DNA of 64,000 bases from Winogradskya consettensis (GTDB lineage Bacteria; Actinomycetota; Actinomycetes; Mycobacteriales; Micromonosporaceae): positions 160,187 through 224,186 of the forward strand of contig NZ_BOQP01000046.1 in NCBI RefSeq assembly GCF_018332715.1, read 5' to 3'. Positions within the stretch are counted from its first letter, which is position 1; every line of letters begins with the position of its first letter. Shown here piece by piece: positions 1-8,542 of this stretch. Position numbers and translations under genes: made by a program. The notes under the pieces were generated by a model. That model worked only from the letters and a program-made list of their open reading frames with translations. It had not been told where the DNA came from and did not search any database.

Positions 1-60
1 GCAGCCAGGGCCGACCGGCTGCTGAACCTCCTGATGGACGGCCTGCGTCCTACCCCCTGA
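1..60 (+). CDS. 3' end of a probable TetR-family regulator (partial)
   Basis: Frame 1 is open from the window edge and reads ARADRLLNLLMDGLRPTP before a TGA at 58-60. The Leu-rich pattern with a final GLRP is what the last helix of many actinobacterial TetR repressors looks like, so I infer the tail of such a gene. It overlaps the 3' end of the converging gene on the other strand by 11 bases. Only about 19 codons are visible, so the family call is weak; the upstream sequence would settle it. Confidence 0.4.
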   Translation, partial: AARADRLLNLLMDGLRPTP

Positions 61-3000
61 GCCGGCTCAGCGTCTGCAGCGTGGCGGCCTGCCGGCTGAG
101 ATCGTGGGTCTCCGCGAACTTGCGTGCCGCGGTTTCCAGCGAGGCGATCGCCGCGTCCGTGCGGCCCAGGGTCAGCTGCACGGCGGCCAGTTCCTCCAGC
201 AGCGACGCCGCCTCGAAGAACGCGCCGGCCCGGTCGAAGGCGGTCAGGGCCCGGGCGAAGCTGTCGGCGGACTCCTCGGGACGGTCCAGCAGCGCCAGCA
301 GGCGGCCCGATCGGGAGGCGGTCAGGCCGAGACCGACGGGATGGTCGCCGCGTTCGGCCACCCCGGCTGACCGTTCCTGCAGGTCCAGGGCCTCGGCGAG
401 GTGCCCCGCGGCGCTGTGGGCCTCGCCGAGATGGCTGAGGGCGATGGACAGGCCGGTGACGAAGTCGATGTCGGTGAAGAGGGCGACGGCTTGCTCGTAC
501 CAGTCGCGGGCCTGATCCGGGCGGTCGCTGCGGAGCGCGCAGTTGCCGAGATAGAGCAGGGCCCAGCCCTCCTCGGTGCGGTTGCCGACCTCCCGGGCCA
601 GAGCAAGGGCCTCGACCAGCAGCGGCTCGGCCTCGGCGATCCGCTGGTGGACGGAGTAGGTCCAGGCCAGATAATCGATGAGTACGCATTCCGCGCCGCG
701 ATCGCCGAGGGTACGGGCAGCGTCGACACCCAGGGCGAAGACCTCCCGCCACTCACTCTGGTACCAGCGCACGTCGGAGTACCAGTGCATGGACCAGGCG
801 AGCCGCAGCACCGCGGCGGGGCGGTGCGCGGAGAGCCGCAACGCTCCCAGCCAGTTGCCCCATTCGGCGTCCAGCCAGGCGATGGCGGTGGCGGGGGAGT
901 CCCAGCGGGGTTCCAGCGGGTGGGGAGCCTCGGGGCCGGGACCGTCCTCGTCACCGGGGCTGATGTGCACGGCGGCCTGCGCGGCGACCGCGAGCAGCCA
1001 GGTTTGCAGGCGCTCCTCGTGACCCCGGACGGCCTCCGGGCCCTCCGCGACGGTGAGGACCTCGCGGGCAAAGAGCCGCAGCAGGTCGTTGAAGCGGTAG
1101 CGGCCGGGGGCGGGTGCGACCTCGACCAGACCGGCGTCGACGAGCTCACCGATGAGATCCTCGGCGTCGAACGGGTCCTCGTCGAGCAGCAGACCGGCCG
1201 GGACGGGGTCGAAGTCCGGGCCGGGGATCAGCCCGAGCCGGCGGAACGCGACCTGGGCCGGCGCGGTGAGCTGCCGGTAGGAGACCGAGAAGATCGCGGT
1301 GAGCTGCAGGTCACCGGCCTTGAGGACGGCGAGGCGGCGCTGGTCGTTGCCGAGCTGCTTCGCCAGGTGGTCGATGCTCCAGGTGGGCCGGCTGGCGAGC
1401 CGGTTGCCGGCGATGCGCAGCGCCAGCGGGAGGTTGCCGCAGAGCCTGGCGACCTCGGCGGCGGCGTCCGGTTCGGCGTCGACCCGCTCGCGGCCGGTGA
1501 TCCGGGCCAGCAGGTCGACGGCGTTCGGCGTGGTGAACGTGTCGAGGGCCAGGCGGCGGGCACCCTCGAGCCCGGCGAGGCCGCGGCGGCTGGTGACGAA
1601 GACCAGGAACGTGGGGCTGGCCGGGAGCAGCGGGCGCACCTGGCTCTCCGTCGAGACGTTGTCGAGGATGAGCACCTGACGGCGTTCCCGGGTCAGCGAC
1701 CGGAAGAGCGCGGTCCGCTCGGTCACCGACGGAGGAATCCTTTCCGCGGGTACGCCCAGAGCGGCCAGCAACCGCCCCAGCGCGTCGGCGGGCTGCATCG
1801 GGTGCTCGTCGGTGCCGAGCAGATCCAGATACCACTGCCCGTCGGGGAAGTCCTCGGCCAGCACGTGCGCCAGGTGCACCGCCATCGAGGTCTTGCCCAC
1901 GCCGGGCGGACCGGAGATGGAGGCCACGGTCGGCGCGGTGCCCTGTCCTGCGGTGCGGGCAGCGTCGACGAGCACGGCGAGTTCGACATCGCGGCCGGTG
2001 AAGTCGGGTGCGTGCGGCGGCAGGCGGCACAGGCTCGCGGCCAGGGTGCTGTCGCTGTGGTCGCCGGTCGTGCCGCTGCGGCGCTCGGCCCCGGCCTGGA
2101 CGGCGCCGGTGAGGGTCCAGCCGTCGCCGGTGGTGCGTTCCAGCGCGGACTGCTCGACGAGCCGGTTCAGTTCCCGGGTGACCAGCGCGGGCAGGCCACC
2201 GCTGCGGCTGTCCAGCCAGTCGACGAGTTGCGGGCTGGGCTCGCCGCGCAGGGCGGTGCGCAGGAATGTGCGTACGGCTGCGGCGGACCAGGGTTTGAGC
2301 TCGATGTCTGCGCCGGGATCGGTCGTGGCCCGCACGAGCGCGACGGGTGCACCCGGGGTGGCGTTGCTGACCAGGGCGGCGGCGTCCTGCAGCGCGGCGC
2401 CGTCGGCGAGGTCGAGCAGCAGCAGAGTCCCGCCCGGTGCCGCCGAGAACGCTGGGACATCGGTCAGCACGGACATGCCGCGCAGCCGGGCGAGCTTGGC
2501 GATCTCGGTGAGGAAGCGGGTGTGACCGACGCCGGGCACGCCGGTGACCCGCAAAGTTCCCGACGAGCCGTTGAGTACGCGGGACAGGAACGTCGCGGCG
2601 TGGGTCAGCGCGGCGTCCCGTTCGAGGAGCCTCGACTCGCCGGTGTCACCGGGAGCGTCCGCGGCGTCGTCGGTGGCTGCCTGAGCCCGGCCCCGATGCT
2701 TGGCGAGATAGTTGCGCCGGTCGGCGACGGCCAGCAACCCGGCCGCGTCGGTGGCCTCGCCGGGGTACGTGCTCACACCCAGGCTGATCGTCAGCGTCAG
2801 CGGCGGCTGCCCGGGGAACGGCGTCGCGCCGACACCGTCGACGATCCGGCGGGCGATCACCCCGGCCTCGCCGCGGGCGGTGCCGGGCAGGACGACGACG
2901 AGCTCGTCCCCGCCGTACCGGAAAAGGAGGTCCTGTTCGCGCAGCAGCGCGCGGATCCGTTCCGAGACGCCGGACAGGATCTCGTCACCGCGGGCATGGC

Positions 3001-3154
3001 CGTAGGCGTCGTTGACCGATTTGAAGTAGTCCAGGTCCAGCAGGAACAGCGAACATTCGGTGCCGGTCCCGGCGGCGTGCAGCAACGCCTCCGGCAGCAG
3101 GGAGTCGAGCGCGGCCCGGGTACGGCAACCGGTCAGCGCGTCCAGGGCGGGCAC
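50..3154 (-). CDS. GGDEF - STAND/NB-ARC ATPase - TPR fusion signalling protein
   Basis: A 1034-residue protein that appears to join a diguanylate cyclase module to a STAND ATPase. Residues 1-165 are a GGDEF domain with the metal-binding LDLDYFK segment at 39-45, the signature as GGDEL at 81-85, and an intact inhibitory I-site R72-x-x-D75 exactly five residues upstream. Residues about 175-345 resemble a second, degenerate ATPase whose P-loop reads GVPGVGHT (205-212), with His in place of Lys. A canonical Walker A GPPGVGKT lies at 415-422, followed by NB-ARC-like sequence as in AfsR/SARP-type regulators. The C-terminal 270 residues carry TPR-like repeats. There is no DNA-binding domain and no membrane segment. 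GTG start, preceded by a GGGAGG ribosome site. The GGDEF-STAND link is seen directly; cyclic-di-GMP synthesis is inferred. Confidence 0.85.
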   Translation of the reverse strand: MPALDALTGCRTRAALDSLLPEALLHAAGTGTECSLFLLDLDYFKSVNDAYGHARGDEILSGVSERIRALLREQDLLFRYGGDELVVVLPGTARGEAGVIARRIVDGVGATPFPGQPPLTLTISLGVSTYPGEATDAAGLLAVADRRNYLAKHRGRAQAATDDAADAPGDTGESRLLERDAALTHAATFLSRVLNGSSGTLRVTGVPGVGHTRFLTEIAKLARLRGMSVLTDVPAFSAAPGGTLLLLDLADGAALQDAAALVSNATPGAPVALVRATTDPGADIELKPWSAAAVRTFLRTALRGEPSPQLVDWLDSRSGGLPALVTRELNRLVEQSALERTTGDGWTLTGAVQAGAERRSGTTGDHSDSTLAASLCRLPPHAPDFTGRDVELAVLVDAARTAGQGTAPTVASISGPPGVGKTSMAVHLAHVLAEDFPDGQWYLDLLGTDEHPMQPADALGRLLAALGVPAERIPPSVTERTALFRSLTRERRQVLILDNVSTESQVRPLLPASPTFLVFVTSRRGLAGLEGARRLALDTFTTPNAVDLLARITGRERVDAEPDAAAEVARLCGNLPLALRIAGNRLASRPTWSIDHLAKQLGNDQRRLAVLKAGDLQLTAIFSVSYRQLTAPAQVAFRRLGLIPGPDFDPVPAGLLLDEDPFDAEDLIGELVDAGLVEVAPAPGRYRFNDLLRLFAREVLTVAEGPEAVRGHEERLQTWLLAVAAQAAVHISPGDEDGPGPEAPHPLEPRWDSPATAIAWLDAEWGNWLGALRLSAHRPAAVLRLAWSMHWYSDVRWYQSEWREVFALGVDAARTLGDRGAECVLIDYLAWTYSVHQRIAEAEPLLVEALALAREVGNRTEEGWALLYLGNCALRSDRPDQARDWYEQAVALFTDIDFVTGLSIALSHLGEAHSAAGHLAEALDLQERSAGVAERGDHPVGLGLTASRSGRLLALLDRPEESADSFARALTAFDRAGAFFEAASLLEELAAVQLTLGRTDAAIASLETAARKFAETHDLSRQAATLQTLSRLRG

Positions 3155-3190
3155 AACCCTCCCATCGGCACCCGCCGCGCGATTCTGACC

Positions 3191-3997
3191 TTAAGCGCGG
3201 GACAGCTCGTAGAACGCGATCGCGGCGGCCGTGGCCACGTTGAGCGAGTCGACGCCGTGGTGCATGGGGATCGCCACGCGTACGTCGCTGGCCTCCATGG
3301 CCTGGCGGGTCAGACCGGGGCCCTCGGCGCCGAGCAGCAGGGCAGGGCGGGCGCGCTGCTGTTCGGTGAGGCTCGCCAGCGGGACGGTGCCGGGGCCGGG
3401 GGTCATGGCCATGAGGGTGAACCCGGCGGCGCGGACGGCGGCGAGCGTTTCGGGCCACGATTCGCTCTTGGCGTACGGGATGGCGAAGACCTCACCCATG
3501 CTGACCCGCACCGATCGACGGTAGAGCGGGTCGGCGCAGTCGGGCGACAGCACGACGGCGTCGATGCCGAGGGCCGCCGCGCTGCGGAACAGCGCACCCA
3601 GGTTGGTGTGGGTGTTGAGTCCTTCGAGGACGGCCAGCCGGCGGGCACCGGCCAGCACCTCGGTCAGCTCGCGGGGCGGCTGCCGGTGGAACGACGCGAG
3701 GACCCCGCGGTGCACGTGGAAGCCGGTGATCGCCTCCAGCACCGGCTGGGTGCCGCCGTAGACGAGGGCGTCCTCGGGGATGCCCGTGAGCTGCCCGGCG
3801 CGCTTCTCGTCGACCAGGACCGAACGCAGCCGGTAACCACCGCGCAGGGCCCGGTTGATGACCAGCTCACCCTCGGCGATGAACAGGCCGTTCGGCGGTT
3901 CCCATCTGGTACGCAGCTCCACGTCGGTGAGCGCCCGGTAGTCGGCGATACGGTCGTCGTCCGGGCTGCTGATCTCTGCGTACGGCACGACAGGCAT
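3191..3997 (-). CDS. TrmH/SpoU-family RNA 2'-O-methyltransferase
   Basis: 268-residue SPOUT methyltransferase that should transfer a methyl group from SAM to a ribose 2'-OH of rRNA or tRNA. The three SpoU motifs are visible: NLGALFRSA in the middle, LLLGAEGPGL near residue 220, and IPMHHGVDSLNVATAAA near the C terminus. An N-terminal substrate-binding region precedes the catalytic domain, as in the RlmB/TsnR group. I place the start at the ATG 3995-3997; the frame stays open further upstream, but that part lies on the acetyltransferase gene. It is divergent from that gene with only 30 bp between the two starts. The target nucleotide cannot be deduced. A thiostrepton-resistance type role is possible but not supported by context. 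Confidence 0.85.
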   Translation of the reverse strand: MPVVPYAEISSPDDDRIADYRALTDVELRTRWEPPNGLFIAEGELVINRALRGGYRLRSVLVDEKRAGQLTGIPEDALVYGGTQPVLEAITGFHVHRGVLASFHRQPPRELTEVLAGARRLAVLEGLNTHTNLGALFRSAAALGIDAVVLSPDCADPLYRRSVRVSMGEVFAIPYAKSESWPETLAAVRAAGFTLMAMTPGPGTVPLASLTEQQRARPALLLGAEGPGLTRQAMEASDVRVAIPMHHGVDSLNVATAAAIAFYELSRA

Positions 3998-4027
3998 TCT
4001 GCCGTCCCGAGCGGCTACCTTTGCGCG

Positions 4028-4564
4028 GTGGGTGCCAGTCAGATAGAAACCGAGCGGCTGATTCTGCGGCAGTGGAGCGATGCCGACATCATGCCGTGGG
4101 CCGCGATGAACGCCGACCCGCTCGTCCGGGAGTACTTCACCGAGATCCTGAACTACGAGCAGAGCGCACGCTCGCTCGGCAGCTTCCGGTCCGAGCTGGA
4201 CGAGCGCGGCTGGGGGTGGTGGGCGGTCGAGATCGCGGAGACCGGCCAGTTCGTGGGCTTCGCCGGTCTCGACGTGGTCGACGACGGGCTGCCGTTCAAG
4301 GGCGTCGAGGTCGGCTGGCGGCTCGCCCGCGAGGCCTGGGGCCACGGGTACGCCACCGAAGCCGGCCACGCCTGCCTCGACTACGGCTTCGACGTGCTGC
4401 GCCTCGACGAGATCCTCGCCCTGACCGCCGTGGGCAACGTACGGTCCCGGGCTGTCATGCACCGCCTCGGCATGACCTACGACCCGGCCGACGACTTCAC
4501 CGACCCGGACGTCCCCGGCGGCCACGCCGTGCTCTACCGCAGCCGGAGCGCCCGGATGCGGTAG
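4028..4564 (+). CDS. GNAT-family N-acetyltransferase (RimJ/RimL-like)
   Basis: 178-residue protein beginning IETERLILRQWSDADI, the typical opening of Acetyltransf_3 (RimJ/RimL-like) enzymes, which acetylate amines from acetyl-CoA. The acetyl-CoA loop is the WRLAREAWGHGYATEA segment at about 100, followed by NVRSRAVMHRLGM, the conserved asparagine helix. The GTG start at 4028 is preceded by TACCTT six bases upstream, a -10-like hexamer that would give a leaderless transcript; there is no Shine-Dalgarno. Substrate is unknown. Convergent with pruA, 29 bp apart. Confidence 0.85.
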   Translation: MGASQIETERLILRQWSDADIMPWAAMNADPLVREYFTEILNYEQSARSLGSFRSELDERGWGWWAVEIAETGQFVGFAGLDVVDDGLPFKGVEVGWRLAREAWGHGYATEAGHACLDYGFDVLRLDEILALTAVGNVRSRAVMHRLGMTYDPADDFTDPDVPGGHAVLYRSRSARMR

Positions 4565-4593
4565 CGCACGTCGCCCAGATCATGGCGGTGGTG

Positions 4594-6216
4594 TCAGGCC
4601 ATGTGCGGGTAGCGGTGGTCGGTCGCGGGGACGAAGGTCTCCTTGATCGAGCGGGCGCTGGTCCAGCGGCGCAGGTTCGAGGATGCGCCGGCCTTGTCGT
4701 TGGTGCCCGAGGCGCGGGCGCCACCGAAGGGCTGCTGGCCGACGACGGCGCCGGTGGGCTTGTCGTTGATGTAGAAGTTGCCCGCCGCGTTGCGCAGGAA
4801 GTGCTGGGCGTGGGCGATGGCGGTCCGGTCCTGGGCGATGATCGCGCCGGTCAGGGCGTAGGGCGCGGCGGACTCCATCTGGCGCAGAACCTTGTCGTAA
4901 TCCGCGTCGTCGTAGACGTGGACGGCGAGGACCGGGCCGAAGAACTCCGTGGTGAACACGGCGTTGCCCGGGTCGGTGCCCTCGATGATCGTGGGCCGCA
5001 CGAAGTAGCCCACCGAGTCGTCGGCAGTGCCACCGGCGACCACGGTCAGCGTGCTGTCCTGCTTCGCGCCGTCGAGGACCTTCGCGAGGCGGTCGTACGA
5101 CTTGCGGTCGATGACGGCGCCGCCGAAGTTGGTGAAGTCGGTGACGTCGCCGTAGGCCAGCCCGTCGGTCAGCGCCACGATCTCGTCGCGGATCTTCGCC
5201 CAGACACTGCGGGGGACGTACGCGCGTGACGCCGCCGAGCACTTCTGGCCCTGGTATTCGAACGCGCCCCGGATCATCGCGGTACGCAGCACGTCCGGGT
5301 CGGCCGACGGGTGCGCGACGATGAAGTCCTTGCCGCCGGTCTCACCCACGAGCCGGGGGTATCCGCGGTACGAGCCGATGTTCTCGCCGACCGTCTTCCA
5401 CAGGTGCTGGAACACCGCGGTGGAGCCGGTGAAGTGGATGCCGGCGAGGTCCCGGTCGGCGAGCACCACGTCGGACACCGCGAGACCGTCGCCGGGCAGC
5501 ATGTTGATGACGCCGGCGGGCAGCCCGGCCGCTTCGAGCAGGCGCATGGTGAAGTGCGCCGACAGCTGCTGGGTGGGTGCTGGCTTCCAGACGACCGTGT
5601 TGCCCATCAGCGCGGGGGCGGTCGGGAGGTTCGCGCCGATCGAGGTGAAGTTGAACGGCGTGACCGCGTAGACGAAGCCTTCGAGCGGGCGGTGGTCGAG
5701 CCGGTTCCACATGCCGGGGCCGGAGACGGGCTGCTCGGCGTAGATCTCGGTCGCGAAGTGCACGTTGTAGCGCCAGAAGTCGATCAGCTCGCACGCGGCG
5801 TCGATCTCGGCCTGGTACGACGTCTTGCTCTGCCCGAGCATGGTCGTGGCGTTGATCGTCTGGCGCCACGGGCCGGCGAGCAGGTCGGCGGCCTTCAGGA
5901 AGACGGCGGCGCGGTCCTCGAACGACAGCTCGGACCAGCCGGGGGCGGCGGCCTTCGCGGCGGCGACGGCGGCCTGCGCGTCCGCGCCGGTCGAGTGCGC
6001 GGAGACACCGAGCACGCGGGCGTGGTCGTGGGGCACGACGACGTCGAAGGACGCGCCGCCGGCCATCCGCTGCTCGCCGTCGATGGTGGCGGTCAGCTCC
6101 GCACCATCTTTGAAGCCGGACAGTTCGGCAACGAGCGCGGCACGCTCGGCGGAGTCGGGGGCGTAGTCCTTCACCGGCTCGTTGCGCGGCGGGGGAGTCT
6201 GAGCGATCGAGTTCAT
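4594..6216 (-). CDS. pruA: L-glutamate gamma-semialdehyde (1-pyrroline-5-carboxylate) dehydrogenase
   Basis: 540-residue NAD(P)-dependent aldehyde dehydrogenase that oxidises glutamate semialdehyde/P5C to glutamate, the second step of proline catabolism. Diagnostic segments are GFVYAVTPFNFTSIG, the nucleotide-loop HFTGSTAVF, VGETGGKDF with the catalytic glutamate, and FEYQGQKCSAASRAY with the catalytic cysteine. Full length for the group 1 P5C dehydrogenases. The ATG start has AAGGAA nine bases upstream. It follows the proline dehydrogenase gene by 12 bp and must be co-transcribed with it. Confidence 0.95.
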   Translation of the reverse strand: MNSIAQTPPPRNEPVKDYAPDSAERAALVAELSGFKDGAELTATIDGEQRMAGGASFDVVVPHDHARVLGVSAHSTGADAQAAVAAAKAAAPGWSELSFEDRAAVFLKAADLLAGPWRQTINATTMLGQSKTSYQAEIDAACELIDFWRYNVHFATEIYAEQPVSGPGMWNRLDHRPLEGFVYAVTPFNFTSIGANLPTAPALMGNTVVWKPAPTQQLSAHFTMRLLEAAGLPAGVINMLPGDGLAVSDVVLADRDLAGIHFTGSTAVFQHLWKTVGENIGSYRGYPRLVGETGGKDFIVAHPSADPDVLRTAMIRGAFEYQGQKCSAASRAYVPRSVWAKIRDEIVALTDGLAYGDVTDFTNFGGAVIDRKSYDRLAKVLDGAKQDSTLTVVAGGTADDSVGYFVRPTIIEGTDPGNAVFTTEFFGPVLAVHVYDDADYDKVLRQMESAAPYALTGAIIAQDRTAIAHAQHFLRNAAGNFYINDKPTGAVVGQQPFGGARASGTNDKAGASSNLRRWTSARSIKETFVPATDHRYPHMA

Positions 6217-6228
6217 GGCGAAGGTTCC

Positions 6229-7149
6229 TTAGCTGGCGGAGACGAGAGAGCGGAGGAAGAAGCCCATGTTGGCGGGGCGCTCGGCGAGCCGCCGGGAGAA
6301 GTAGCCGTACCAGTCGGTGCCGTAGGGGACGTACACCCGTACGGTATGACCGGCGTCGGCCAGCCGCAGCTGCTCGCCGGTGCGGATGCCGTACAGCATC
6401 TGAAATTCGGATTCCGAGCCCGCCGGCGTCAGGACCTGCTCGGCGATCCGGATGATCCGCGGGTCGTGGGTCGCGACCATCGGGTACGCCGGGGACTCCG
6501 CGAGAATCCGCAGGTTCCGCACGTACGCGCGGTCCACGTCGGCCTTCACCTGATACGCGACGCTTGCGGGCTCGGCGTACGCGCCCTTGACCAGCCGGAT
6601 CCGCGACCCGTCGACGGCCAGCTCGCGCACATCGCCCTCGGTGCGGTGCAGCATCGCCTGCAGCACGCAGCCCGCCCGCGGGAAGTCGGCCCGCAGCGTG
6701 CGCAGCGTCTCGAGGGTGTCGTCGACGGTGGTGTGGTCCTCCATGTCGAGCGTGACGTCGACGCCGTGCCGGTAGGCGTGCGCGGCCAGGTCCCACACCG
6801 CCTCGGTCGCCCGCGCCGGCCCCTCAGCGCCCAGCGACTGCCCGAGCGCGGAAAGCTTCACGGAGATCTCATTGCCATCGGCCAGGCCGGCATCAGCCAA
6901 CCGATTGATCAGTACGCGGTAAGCGCCGACGGTCACCTGAGCCTGCGCCGCGTCGGTGATGTCCTCACCGAGGTGATCGAGCGTGACCCGCAACCCGTCG
7001 TCATGCAGCGCCTTGATCGAGGCCAGCACCGATTCGACGTCCTCGCCGGCGATGAACCGCGACACCACGGGCCGGCTGAGCGGGCTCGCCGTCACCGTCG
7101 TACGCACCGCGGGGTTGCCGGCGACTGCCAGCACCATTCGACCGAACAC
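6229..7149 (-). CDS. pruB: Proline dehydrogenase
   Basis: 306-residue FAD-dependent proline dehydrogenase (TIM barrel), the first step of proline catabolism, converting proline to P5C. Recognised by DVTLDMEDHTTVD, RLVKGAYAEP near residue 190, VATHDPRII, and the C-terminal YVPYGTDWYGYFSRRLAERP, which holds the two arginines that grip the proline carboxylate. The GTG start is preceded by AGGAGG six bases upstream. First gene of the pruB-pruA pair. The PucR-type regulator is read divergently 109 bp away and is the obvious candidate regulator. Confidence 0.95.
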   Translation of the reverse strand: MFGRMVLAVAGNPAVRTTVTASPLSRPVVSRFIAGEDVESVLASIKALHDDGLRVTLDHLGEDITDAAQAQVTVGAYRVLINRLADAGLADGNEISVKLSALGQSLGAEGPARATEAVWDLAAHAYRHGVDVTLDMEDHTTVDDTLETLRTLRADFPRAGCVLQAMLHRTEGDVRELAVDGSRIRLVKGAYAEPASVAYQVKADVDRAYVRNLRILAESPAYPMVATHDPRIIRIAEQVLTPAGSESEFQMLYGIRTGEQLRLADAGHTVRVYVPYGTDWYGYFSRRLAERPANMGFFLRSLVSAS

Positions 7150-7258
7150 GGCATCCTCCTTCGGGCCTCAGCCTCTCCTGAGTGCGACGTTAGAGAGCCC
7201 GATCGTCCGCCCCTAGATACAGAAGTAAGACACTGCCCGGCCCCTGTCATACATTTGG
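7150..7258. promoter_or_regulatory. Divergent control region of pruBA and the PucR-type regulator
   Basis: The 109-bp gap must hold both promoters. I see an interrupted inverted repeat GACA-N12-TGTC around 7230-7249 and an AT-richer stretch (CATACATTT, 7249-7257) immediately before the regulator start. Neither is strong enough to assign as the operator; a common binding site for the PucR-type activator is inferred from gene order alone. Confidence 0.35.
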
Positions 7259-8398
7259 ATGATGAGCGACGCGAGCCCGATCCAGATCCAGGAACTGGTC
7301 GACATCGTGGCCGCCCGCACCGGCGCCCCGACCACCCTCGAGGACCGCGAGCTGCACCTGGTCGCCTCCTCCGGCCACGAGGGCGCCGTCGACGAGGTCC
7401 GCCGCCGCTCGATCATGCGCCGCCGCTCCAGCCCCGACGTCCAGCGCCTGTTCGCCAGCTTCGGCATCGCCGCCGCCGAGGAACCCCTGCGCATCCCCGG
7501 CAACGCCATGCCCGGCCTGTTCGCCCGGTGGTGCGTGCCGGTGCGGTGGCGCGGGGTCGCGTACGGCTATCTGTGGCTCCTCGACCCGGACGAAACGGTC
7601 CCGGTCTCGGCCGTCCGCGCTGTCGCCGACATCGTCGACCAGCTCGCGGTGTCGATGGCCCGCCGCGCCCGAGCCAGCGACCACACCTCCTGGGCCGTCC
7701 CCGAGCTGCTGTCCGCGGACGCCGGCGCCCGCGCCCGAGCAGCCGAAGAACTCCAGCGCGACGGCCTGATCCCCGCCACCCGCGACATCACCGTCGTCGG
7801 CCTGGCCCGCCACGACGGCGGCCCGGTCGGCCCGGTCAACACCTGGCTCCTGCCCCGCGGCGTCCTCAGCGCCCCCATCGGCCAGCGCGGCGCCCTGGTC
7901 TTCTCCTCCGGCCCGGACACCGCCCCCGACATCGCCGACCGCGCGGCCCGCTCCCTGCTCGCCGAGCACACCAGCGGCGTAGCGGCAGGAATCTCCGGCC
8001 CGGTCCCCGCCACCGACGGCCACACCGCCTGGCGCCAGGTCGACGCCGCGCTGCGGGTCGCCCTCCACGACGGCGCGGGCGCGGTCACCGTACGGTCATG
8101 GTCAGATCTCGGTGTCCTGCGCCTGCTGTCGTTCGCCGAACCGGACACCCTGGTCACAGCCCTGTCCGACCCCCGCGCCCAAAGCCTCCTCACCGGCGAC
8201 CCCGACCTGCTCCGCACCGCCCGCACCTACCTCGACCTGGCGGGCAACGCCCAGCGCACGGCGGCAGCCCTCTCCATCCACCGCCAAACCCTCTACCACC
8301 GCCTACGCCGCATCACGGCCCTGACCGGCTACGACCTCGACACCGGCCCCGACCGCCTCACCCTCCACCTGGTCCTGAGCCTGTCCGACTTCCGCTGA
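7259..8398 (+). CDS. PucR-family helix-turn-helix regulator (probable proline-utilisation activator)
   Basis: 379-residue one-component regulator. The N-terminal 150 residues look like a small-ligand sensor, the middle resembles the CdaR GGDEF-like domain, and the last 60 residues are the PucR-type HTH (TARTYLDLAGNAQRTAAAL, then SIHRQTLYHRLRRI and a DRLTLHLVL helix). Its position divergent from pruB-pruA suggests the same job as PruR-type activators: sensing proline and switching on its catabolism. Two consecutive ATG codons (7259, 7262) are available; I kept the first. Confidence 0.85.
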   Translation: MMSDASPIQIQELVDIVAARTGAPTTLEDRELHLVASSGHEGAVDEVRRRSIMRRRSSPDVQRLFASFGIAAAEEPLRIPGNAMPGLFARWCVPVRWRGVAYGYLWLLDPDETVPVSAVRAVADIVDQLAVSMARRARASDHTSWAVPELLSADAGARARAAEELQRDGLIPATRDITVVGLARHDGGPVGPVNTWLLPRGVLSAPIGQRGALVFSSGPDTAPDIADRAARSLLAEHTSGVAAGISGPVPATDGHTAWRQVDAALRVALHDGAGAVTVRSWSDLGVLRLLSFAEPDTLVTALSDPRAQSLLTGDPDLLRTARTYLDLAGNAQRTAAALSIHRQTLYHRLRRITALTGYDLDTGPDRLTLHLVLSLSDFR

Positions 8399-8542
8399 CC
8401 CAGCGTCACATGCCTGCGCGTCAGCCGCGATCCCTCAGGTTCTGACGGTCATCGTCATACCTGACCCGTTCAGCAGTTGTCGGAAGGCTGACCTGCGGGA
8501 AAGGCTCTGGCTTCCGGCCCTCGGGCGGTCGAGGATGACCGT

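Noticed and set aside
401..4027. Very long open plus-strand frame antisense to the GGDEF fusion and the methyltransferase gene
   Set aside because: It arises from GC3 bias of the genes on the other strand; no domain, repeated low-complexity composition. Only its last 537 bases (the acetyltransferase) are real.
5311..8445. Long plus-strand frame antisense to pruA/pruB and overlapping the PucR gene out of frame
   Set aside because: Composition is Arg/Gly/His-rich shadow sequence without motifs; the pru and PucR genes fully explain the region.
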